Assembly (NCBI GenBank): GCA_029858545.1
Contig: JAOUFA010000263.1
Coordinates: forward strand, 1-5,432
DNA length: 5,432 nucleotides
Direction of reading: 5' to 3'
Source: Betaproteobacteria bacterium
GTDB lineage: Bacteria; Pseudomonadota; Gammaproteobacteria; Burkholderiales; SG8-39
A model generated the notes under the pieces. That model did not search any database and was not told the DNA's origin. It worked only from the letters and a program-made list of their open reading frames with translations. The position numbers and the translations under genes were made by a program. Positions 1 to 4,901 of the stretch are shown here, in pieces. Within the stretch, counting starts at the first letter, position 1, and each line of letters starts with the position of its first letter.

Positions 1-125
1 TGCGCGACACTCAGTTCGAGTTGCCGGAGGCGCGCGACGAGACGGCGCTGAACATCGACTTCCGGGCGGCGACCGAGTTCGGCATGCTGGTGACCCGTCG
101 CCAGATAGAGTTGCGAGGCGTTTGA
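1..125 (+). CDS. C-terminal end of an unidentified protein (5'-truncated)
   Basis: An open frame enters from the left edge (first full codon at position 3) and ends at TGA 123-125, giving 40 residues that finish ...FGMLVTRRQIELRGV. The codons are strongly G/C at third positions, like the real genes nearby, and the stop lies just before a gap leading to the next plus-strand gene, so this is probably the true end of a gene. The residues are a mix of charged and hydrophobic with no membrane segment or recognisable motif. I do not recognise the family. It lies 124 bp upstream of the FAD hydroxylase on the same strand, so the two could be co-transcribed, but no overlap or close spacing proves it. 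Confidence 0.6.
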   Translation, partial: RDTQFELPEARDETALNIDFRAATEFGMLVTRRQIELRGV

Positions 126-142
126 CCCTCCCGTGGCGGCAT

Positions 143-154
143 TTTCGTGCGAAA
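143..154. repeat. Short inverted repeat TTTCG-TG-CGAAA upstream of the FAD hydroxylase
   Basis: In the 124-bp gap between the truncated first gene and the hydroxylase, TTTCG (143-147) and CGAAA (150-154) form a perfect 5-bp inverted repeat around TG. The same half-sites recur fused as TTTCGAAA at 228-235, about 85 bp downstream and just before the hydroxylase start. The recurrence could mark a regulator site, but both are short and could arise by chance. I see no convincing -35/-10 pair in this gap. Confidence 0.25.
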
Positions 155-249
155 CAGGTCGGTGCCTGGAAAGGTAGAGCGATTCTGCCGGGGCGCAGGG
201 GGCCTCGCGCATGCTATCGTCGCGCCCTTTCGAAACCCGATCCAGAGCA

Positions 250-1434
250 ATGACCCCTCGCAAAATACTGATCGCAGGCGCCGGACTCGGCGGCCTCGCC
301 GCCGCCTCATGCCTGATGAAGGCCGGACACGATGTCGAAATCTACGAACAGGCTCCCGCGCTGGGCGAGGTGGGCGCCGGGATCCAGATCAGCGCCAACG
401 CGATGCACGTACTGCGCCACCTCGGGATTGGCGGGGAGATCGAACGCGTCGGAGTACGGCCCGCGGCCTATGTATTTCGTCTGCACGACACGGGCGAGGT
501 CATCCAGCAGTTTTCCCTGTCCGAAGAGCACGAGCAGCAGCACGGCGCGCCCTATGTGCAACTGCATCGCGCCGATCTGCATGAACTGCTCGCCGCCCGG
601 GCGCGCGAGTTCAAGCCGCAGGTGGTGCACCTGAACCGCAAGGCGGTCGGTTTCTCCGAGGATGCCGATGGCGTTACGTTGCGCTTCGCGGACGGATCGG
701 CGGCGCAGGGCGATATTCTGATCGGCGCGGACGGCCTCAAGTCGGTCATTGGCCGGCAGATCCTCGGCGAGACCCGGGCGACCTATACGGGCGATGCCGC
801 CTGGCGCGTGACGGTGCCGGTCGAGAGGCTGCCGCGCGATTTCCTCGATCAGGTGATGAACGTGTTCATGGGACCCGGCGGACACGTCGTGTGCTACTAC
901 GTGCGCGGCGGAGCGATCCTGAATTTCGTCGGACTGGTCGAGACCGAGGAAGTGTCCGAGGAATCGTGGACCGTCAAATTTCCCTGGGATCAGCTGAAGG
1001 CCGACTATGCCGGCTGGCATCCCACGATCCAGACGGTGATCGATGCAGCGGACCGCGACCAGTGCTACCGCTGGTCGTTGCACAACCGGGCACCGCGGCG
1101 CAACTGGAGCACGCGACGCGTGACGATCCTGGGCGATGCCGCGCACGCGACGCTGCCCTACCTCGCGCAGGGTGCGGCGATGGCGATCGAGGATGGCGCC
1201 GTGCTCGCGCGGGCGCTGGGCCGCACCGATGCAGTGCACGAGGCGCTCGACCTCTACCAGCGCAACCGCGTCGATCGCACCGCGCGCATCGTCGAGCAGT
1301 CGACGCAGAACCGCAAGCTCTTCCACCTGCGCTCCAAGGAGGAGATCCGGCAGGCGTTCGCGCGCAGGGACGAAGGCGCGGAGCGGAACAAGTGGCTGTA
1401 CTCGTACAACCCGATGACGGTCGAGCTGACCTGA
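250..1434 (+). CDS. FAD-dependent aromatic-ring hydroxylase (salicylate / 3-hydroxybenzoate / 6-hydroxynicotinate hydroxylase-like)
   Basis: Encodes 394 residues, the usual length for class A single-component flavoprotein monooxygenases, which use NAD(P)H and O2 to hydroxylate a phenolic or N-heteroaromatic ring in the cytoplasm. All family signatures are seen in order: the dinucleotide-binding GAGLGG at residues 10-15 with the ribose-binding acid E33 (IYEQ), HRADLH at 106-111, the DG motif (GADG, D161-G162), and GDAAH at 295-299 followed by YLAQGAAMAIEDG at 304-316. H212 and Y216 match, by eye from memory, the substrate-site His and Tyr of NicC. Q46 and Y304 replace the NicC histidines H47 and H302, so 6-hydroxynicotinate is not a safe substrate call. 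The C-terminus KWLYSYNP resembles the tail of NicC and 3-hydroxybenzoate 6-hydroxylases. I chose ATG 250 because it puts the Rossmann strand right after the start, as in homologues; an in-frame ATG at 211, behind a G-rich stretch, would add 13 residues. It converges on the LLM gene, 92 bp away. Confidence 0.9.
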   Translation: MTPRKILIAGAGLGGLAAASCLMKAGHDVEIYEQAPALGEVGAGIQISANAMHVLRHLGIGGEIERVGVRPAAYVFRLHDTGEVIQQFSLSEEHEQQHGAPYVQLHRADLHELLAARAREFKPQVVHLNRKAVGFSEDADGVTLRFADGSAAQGDILIGADGLKSVIGRQILGETRATYTGDAAWRVTVPVERLPRDFLDQVMNVFMGPGGHVVCYYVRGGAILNFVGLVETEEVSEESWTVKFPWDQLKADYAGWHPTIQTVIDAADRDQCYRWSLHNRAPRRNWSTRRVTILGDAAHATLPYLAQGAAMAIEDGAVLARALGRTDAVHEALDLYQRNRVDRTARIVEQSTQNRKLFHLRSKEEIRQAFARRDEGAERNKWLYSYNPMTVELT

Positions 1435-1499
1435 GCACCAACACCGGCGAAACCGGGAACAGCCCGCGGTTTGCGGATCCTGACCTGCGCGGGGGCAGC

Positions 1500-1521
1500 G
1501 ACACGGCACCAAGCCGTGGTC
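1500..1521. terminator. Possible terminator hairpin between convergent genes
   Basis: GACACGGC (1500-1507) pairs with GCCGTGGTC (1513-1521) around an ACCAA loop, giving 8 base pairs with one bulged G. It lies in the 92-bp gap between the FAD hydroxylase stop (1434) and the stop of the minus-strand LLM gene (1527-1529), where a shared terminator would be expected. There is no T-run on either side, so it is not a classic intrinsic terminator. It could act as an mRNA 3'-end stabiliser or need Rho. Confidence 0.35.
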
Positions 1522-1526
1522 TGTCC

Positions 1527-2699
1527 CTAGGCGATCGAAATGTCTCCGTGCATCGCGCGTGACGCCTTCTTGAGCTCCGGCATCACGTCGTGCGCGAACC
1601 GCTCCATGTTGCGGCGCGTGAGATCGGCAGGCAGGGTGCCGAACTGCAGCATGGTGAGCAGGTTGCCGAAGCCGACCTCGCGCGCGTGGCCCTTCAGCTG
1701 TTCGAGGACGGTTTTCGCGCTGCCGCAGATGAACATGCCCATGTCCATCGCGCTCTTGGTGTCGAGATAGCTGGTGAGCTGCGCCTTGGCCGCGGCCATG
1801 CCCTTCATCGATTCGCGCGAGGTGTAGCCCGGCGGCAGGAGCATCTCGAAAGGCATCTTGAGGTAGGTATTGCGGAATACCTCGAAATGCACCTTTGCCT
1901 CGTCGAACGCCGACTGGTCGGTATCGCCGACGTAGACCGGCACCGCCCAGCCAAGCTGCCGGGGACTGGGCGCGTAGCCGAAGCCCTGCGCCACGTCCTT
2001 GTACATCTGCAGATACCTCGCCACCGCCTTGATCGGGCTGAAGGTCTGAAGATAGGTGTACTTGTGCGCGGGGTGCGCGGCGAATTCGATCGTCTCGCGG
2101 CTGCCCTGCGACGGAATCCACACCGGCGGGTGCGGCTGCTGGTACGGCCGCGGCCAGAGATTGACGTACTCGAAGTGGTAGTGCTTGCTGTGGTATTCGA
2201 ACGGGCCGGGCTCGGTCCACGCGCGCACGATCAGGTCGTGCGCCTGCTGGAAGCGCTCGAGCGAGAAGGTCGGGTTGACGCCGAAGATGTGGTATTCGGC
2301 CCCGATGCCGCGCACGAAACCCGAGATCAATCGCCCGCCGGTGATGTTGTCGATCATCGCATGCTCTTCGGCGACGGTCAGCGGGTGCGTGCGCAGCGGC
2401 AGCGCGCTGCCGAGGATCGCGATTCTCGCCTTGCTGGTGCGCCGCGCGAGCGCCGCGGCGGTGACGATGGGCGAGGGCATCATGCCATACGCGGTCTGGT
2501 GGTGCTCGTTCACGCACAGTCCGTCGAAACCGAGCTGCTCGCCGTATTCGAGCTCGTCGAGATAGCGGTTGTAGAGCGCGTGGCCCTTTTTTGGATCGTA
2601 GAGCCGGTTGGGCAGCGTCGCCCAGACGGTCTGGTAATTCTTCGCCTCGTTCAGGTCGAGGTCGGCGTAGGGCATCAGATGGAACAGCAGAACGTTCAT
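1527..2699 (-). CDS. Luciferase-like (LLM class) flavin-dependent monooxygenase
   Basis: Encodes 390 residues of the bacterial-luciferase-like TIM-barrel superfamily, whose two-component members use reduced FMN from a separate reductase plus O2. Visible signatures are FDGLCVNEHH at 58-67 (the conserved EHH after the second strand), a run from HPLTVAEE at 105 to GGRLISGFVRG at 121-131 matching the family's AE..a.lD..sgGRl..G core, and the WPRPYQQPHPPVWI segment in the second half. There is no signal peptide or membrane segment, so it should be cytoplasmic. The start ATG at 2697-2699 has a GGAGA ribosome site at 2705-2709, 5 nt away. It lies 31 bp downstream of the alpha/beta hydrolase in the same operon, and the likely electron supplier is the FMN reductase at 4220-4846. 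Known family reactions include Baeyer-Villiger oxidation, ring or amide cleavage (RutA-like), desulfonation and hydroxylation; which applies here cannot be read from the sequence. Confidence 0.9.
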   Translation of the reverse strand: MNVLLFHLMPYADLDLNEAKNYQTVWATLPNRLYDPKKGHALYNRYLDELEYGEQLGFDGLCVNEHHQTAYGMMPSPIVTAAALARRTSKARIAILGSALPLRTHPLTVAEEHAMIDNITGGRLISGFVRGIGAEYHIFGVNPTFSLERFQQAHDLIVRAWTEPGPFEYHSKHYHFEYVNLWPRPYQQPHPPVWIPSQGSRETIEFAAHPAHKYTYLQTFSPIKAVARYLQMYKDVAQGFGYAPSPRQLGWAVPVYVGDTDQSAFDEAKVHFEVFRNTYLKMPFEMLLPPGYTSRESMKGMAAAKAQLTSYLDTKSAMDMGMFICGSAKTVLEQLKGHAREVGFGNLLTMLQFGTLPADLTRRNMERFAHDVMPELKKASRAMHGDISIA

Positions 2700-2730
2700 G
2701 CGGGTCTCCGGGCTCTCGGACTTCGGCTGC

Positions 2731-3513
2731 TCAGGCTTGGGCGACGAAGTCGCGGAACAGGCGCAGGAACTCCTGCGGCTTCTCGGTCTGCGGCAGATGG
2801 CCGCATTGCGCGATGATGTCGACGCGTGCCTGCGGGATCAGCTTGCGGTACTCCGCGGCATAGCCCGCCGGCAGGATCCGGTCGCTGTCACCCCAGACGA
2901 TCTGCGTCGGTAATTTGATGCGATGCAGCCATTTGTGCAGGTTGGGATCGAACAGGCGCGGTTCCCACGCCAGGCGCGCCACGGTGAACTGGTTCTTCAC
3001 CGCGATCTCCTGCTCCTCGGGAGTGGGCGTTTGCGCGAGCAGGCGCTCGGCGATGGCCTGATCGACAAAAAGGTTACGCACCCTTTCCTCCGGCGACCAC
3101 AGGAAGATGTCGCCTTTTCCCAGGCCGGGGACGTGGATGCCGGAGGGGCCGATTACGCACAGCGCCTTCATGCGGGTGGCGTTGCGCACCGCGATCTCCA
3201 GCGCGAGCCAGCCGCCGATCGAGCTGCCGATCACCGTGACCTCGCGCAGGTCCAGCTGATCGAGAAGATCCAGGTAGAAGTAGGCGAGGTCGTGGATGCT
3301 GTCGAGCCAGGCGGGTTCGTCGGAGGCGCCGAAACCGGGATGCTCGGGCACCAGCACGTCGAACTCCCGGGCGAGTTCCTGCATGAAGGGCTGGATCTGC
3401 GCCGCGCCGCTTGCGCCGTGCAAATAGAGCAGCGGTCGTCCGGCGCCGCCGCGCTTGAGCGTGATGCGGCAGCCGCCGACGTCACGGATCTCGCTGGTAA
3501 AGGCTGTCGTCAT
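2731..3513 (-). CDS. Alpha/beta hydrolase (MhpC / lactonase-like fold)
   Basis: Encodes 260 residues, a typical length for a single-domain alpha/beta-fold hydrolase. The oxyanion-hole HGAS is at 32-35, the nucleophile elbow GSSIGG is at 96-101 with S98, the acid is probably D211 in WGDSDRILP, and the general base is H239 in QCGHLP. HPGFGASD at 58-65 is the usual loop after strand 4, so the triad Ser-Asp-His is complete. It has no signal peptide. The start ATG (3511-3513) has a strong AGGGGAAG ribosome site at 3516-3523. It is the first gene of the minus-strand unit, followed by the LLM monooxygenase. This pairing suggests that it hydrolyses the ester, lactone, amide or C-C bond formed by the oxygenase. 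It resembles meta-cleavage product hydrolases and NicD-like deformylases only at fold level, so no substrate is assigned. Confidence 0.88.
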   Translation of the reverse strand: MTTAFTSEIRDVGGCRITLKRGGAGRPLLYLHGASGAAQIQPFMQELAREFDVLVPEHPGFGASDEPAWLDSIHDLAYFYLDLLDQLDLREVTVIGSSIGGWLALEIAVRNATRMKALCVIGPSGIHVPGLGKGDIFLWSPEERVRNLFVDQAIAERLLAQTPTPEEQEIAVKNQFTVARLAWEPRLFDPNLHKWLHRIKLPTQIVWGDSDRILPAGYAAEYRKLIPQARVDIIAQCGHLPQTEKPQEFLRLFRDFVAQA

Positions 3514-3615
3514 TTCTTCCCCTGTCCGATCCGTCGGGTCACCCGGCGATGCCGTCGGAATTCACGTCCCGCGGGCATCGCGCGTTCCCACGCACGGCGT
3601 TCCCTTCGTCACACG

Positions 3616-3629
3616 CTCCGCATGCGGAG
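3616..3629. promoter_or_regulatory. Perfect 14-bp palindrome, possible second regulator site
   Basis: CTCCGCATGCGGAG reads identically on both strands with no spacer. It ends 3 bp upstream of the -35 box (3633) of the plus-strand promoter and lies in what would be the 5' leader of the hydrolase mRNA on the other strand. It differs in sequence from the operator at 3662-3681, and its centre is 49 bp from that one. It could bind a second regulator or an activator. As RNA it could form only a short stem with a very tight loop. Function is inferred from position and symmetry only. Confidence 0.4.
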
Positions 3630-3632
3630 AAC

Positions 3633-3662
3633 TTGTCATCTTCTTTTGATCACGCGTATGAT
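3633..3662 (+). promoter_or_regulatory. Sigma70-like promoter for the marR-FMN reductase unit
   Basis: TTGTCA (3633-3638) and TATGAT (3657-3662) each match the sigma70 consensus at five of six positions, with an 18-bp spacer. A start of transcription about 7 bp later would fall inside the perfect operator repeat and give a leader of about 55 nt before the MarR start at 3726. No equally good promoter is visible for the minus strand; it probably lies over the same operator. Confidence 0.55.
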
Positions 3663-3681
3663 TCGTTAGCTACCTAACGAA
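3662..3681. promoter_or_regulatory. Probable MarR-family operator: perfect 8+8 inverted repeat
   Basis: TTCGTTAG (3662-3669) and CTAACGAA (3674-3681) are exact reverse complements separated by CTAC. A 20-bp dyad in an intergenic region beside a MarR gene is the usual form of a MarR dimer operator, and a TTAG-4-CTAA core is common in such sites. It shares one base with the -10 box of the plus-strand promoter and covers the expected transcription start, so binding should block marR transcription (autorepression). It is 148 bp upstream of the divergent hydrolase start and could also control that operon. The dyad is seen directly; the regulator assignment is inferred. Confidence 0.7.
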
Positions 3682-3725
3682 ATTCGCATGGCGGTGAGCC
3701 TAAGCGACACCCGCCGATTCTGTCA

Positions 3726-4223
3726 ATGACCCGACAAACCCGCGATTCCCGCGCGCGTAGGCCGATCTCCGCTGCGCGGCGAAAGGTCCATTACCCCAAG
3801 GAGGAGTCGGCCGGCTTTCTGATCTGGGATGCGGCGAGAATGCTGAATCGGATATTTCGCGGCAAGGTGTCGTGGCCGGAATTGAACAACAGCCACTGGC
3901 CGTTCGTCCGCGAATTGTGGGAGCAGGACGGAATCAGCCAGCGGGAACTCGCGGATCGCGCGCGGATGCGCCCGCCCACCTGCCTCGCGGCACTGCGCGG
4001 GCTCGAGATGTCGAAAATGGTAAGACGCGTTCCCGACAAGTCGGATCGCAGAAGAATCAATGTGTTTCTCACGCAAAAGGGACGCGACATGTACCACCGG
4101 GTGGTGCCCGAACTCAAGCAAATCCATGACCTCGCCACCCGCGGGGTGTCGAACCAGGACCTCGAGACGCTCATGTCCGTGCTGCGGCGCATGCGCAACA
4201 ACCTCGCTGAGCACAGCAGATGA
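3726..4223 (+). CDS. MarR-family transcriptional regulator
   Basis: Encodes 165 residues with a MarR-type winged helix-turn-helix. A helical segment (about 28-50, GFLIWDAARMLNRIF) leads into the HTH at about 69-95 (GISQRELADRARM...LRGLE), then the wing VPDKSDRRR at 102-110 with the D-x-x-D-R motif typical of MarR DNA-binding wings, and a C-terminal dimerisation helix. The first 20 residues are Arg-rich and lie outside the usual fold. ATG 3726 has no clear ribosome site, but no better in-frame start exists before M39, which would cut into the fold. MarR proteins of this kind usually repress aromatic catabolic genes and are released by a ligand. The adjacent dyad at 3662-3681 is the likely target. 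Its stop overlaps the start of the FMN reductase by 4 bp, so the two are translated together. Confidence 0.9.
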   Translation: MTRQTRDSRARRPISAARRKVHYPKEESAGFLIWDAARMLNRIFRGKVSWPELNNSHWPFVRELWEQDGISQRELADRARMRPPTCLAALRGLEMSKMVRRVPDKSDRRRINVFLTQKGRDMYHRVVPELKQIHDLATRGVSNQDLETLMSVLRRMRNNLAEHSR

Positions 4224-4846
4224 GTTCCGCGCCACCGTTGATCGTTGGAATCGGCGGCACCACCCGGCCGGGTTCGTCGACCGAGCGGGCGCTGCAGGTC
4301 AGCCTGCGCGCCGCGCAAGCCGAGGGCGCGCAGACGATCATCGTGGCGGGCCCCGCGCTGCAGATGCCTTTGTATGCGCCGGAGAGCAGCGATCGCTCGC
4401 CCGAGGCCGCTCGGCTGATCGACCTGATGCGACGCTGCGACGGCCTGATCATCGCCTCGCCCTCGTATCACGGCTCGTTGTCCGGACTGGTGAAGAACGC
4501 GCTCGATTATTCCGAGGACATGCGCGACGACGAGCGAGCCTATTTGGACGGACGCCCGGTCGGATTGATCGCATGCGCCGCGGGATGGCAGGGTGCCGGG
4601 CAAACGCTCGCCGCGCTCCGCGCCATCGCCCATTCGCTGCGCGGCTGGCCGACCCCGCTTGGCGCGACGCTGAATACCGGAACGCGCATGTTCGACGAAC
4701 ACGGCGAGTGCATCGACCTCCAGGCCAGGTCGCAGCTCGAAACCGTCGGTCGCCAGGTCGTGCAGTTTGTGCAGATGCTCAGGGCGACCCGCGGCGGCAG
4801 CGCGGCCGGCGCGCCCGCGAAAGGCATCGATACCCGGCGCGCATGA
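4220..4846 (+). CDS. NAD(P)H-dependent FMN reductase (flavodoxin-like fold)
   Basis: Encodes 208 residues of the NADPH-dependent FMN reductase family (SsuE/MsuE-like), which reduce FMN and pass it to a partner oxygenase. The phosphate-binding loop GGTTRPGSST is at 12-21 after a first beta strand (LIVGIG), and SPSYHGSLSGLVKNALDY at 80-97 is the second flavin-binding signature with its following helix. CAAGWQGAGQTLAALR in the second half matches the isoalloxazine-binding region. The ATG overlaps the MarR stop (ATGA at 4220-4223), so translation is probably coupled; no strong separate ribosome site is seen. The only visible FMNH2-consuming partner is the LLM oxygenase on the divergent operon. 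The last 18 or so residues (Gly/Ala/Arg-rich) look disordered. The stop codon lies at the base of a hairpin. Confidence 0.9.
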   Translation: MSSAPPLIVGIGGTTRPGSSTERALQVSLRAAQAEGAQTIIVAGPALQMPLYAPESSDRSPEAARLIDLMRRCDGLIIASPSYHGSLSGLVKNALDYSEDMRDDERAYLDGRPVGLIACAAGWQGAGQTLAALRAIAHSLRGWPTPLGATLNTGTRMFDEHGECIDLQARSQLETVGRQVVQFVQMLRATRGGSAAGAPAKGIDTRRA

Positions 4847-4860
4847 CCGCCTGGGCGGTC
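4845..4860. terminator. Hairpin over the FMN reductase stop codon, possible terminator
   Basis: GACCGCC (4845-4851) and GGCGGTC (4854-4860) form a perfect 7-bp inverted repeat with only TG between them; in RNA the inner pair would open to leave a CUGG tetraloop. The left arm includes the last two bases of the TGA stop (4844-4846). It marks the end of the marR-reductase unit in a convergent gap of 55 bp. No T-tract follows on either strand, so termination would be imperfect or Rho-dependent. Confidence 0.45.
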
Positions 4861-4900
4861 GGCGCGTACCGGCGCGGCGAGGCGCGCGCCGGCGACGCCG
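4861..4900. repeat. GC-only tract with GGCG repeated every 10 bp
   Basis: Between the hairpin and the SDR stop, GGCG begins at 4861, 4871, 4881 and 4891; the first three copies are GGCGCG. The tract contains the 10-bp palindrome GGCGCGCGCC (4881-4890) and the small hairpin GGCG-A-CGCC (4891-4899). It is noncoding and lies between two convergent stops. It may help end transcription from both sides by forming alternative stems, or may be simple GC-rich drift. Confidence 0.35.
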
Positions 4901-4901
4901 T

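Noticed and set aside
307..2517. 736-codon open frame on the minus strand
   Set aside because: It runs antisense to the FAD hydroxylase and out of frame through the LLM gene; its product is Arg/His/Ala-rich with no domain. It is a GC-driven shadow of two well-supported genes.
1590..2816. 408-codon open frame on the plus strand
   Set aside because: It is antisense to the LLM gene and the hydrolase end, low in complexity (Arg/Val/Leu/Glu-rich) and has no motif; the minus-strand genes explain the region.
2923..3669. 248-codon open frame on the plus strand across the hydrolase and the intergenic region
   Set aside because: It is antisense to the hydrolase, has no family signature, and would run through the promoter and operator.
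3798..3806. Strong Shine-Dalgarno-like AAGGAGGAG inside marR
   Set aside because: It encodes K25-E26-E27 in frame, and no ATG, GTG or TTG in frame follows at a usable distance, so it does not mark the real start.
250..4223. Nicotinate (nic) degradation cluster
   Set aside because: The hydroxylase lacks two NicC-type histidines, the hydrolase resembles NicD only at fold level, and an LLM oxygenase with FMN reductase is not part of nic clusters; no nicX, nicF or nicE is visible.
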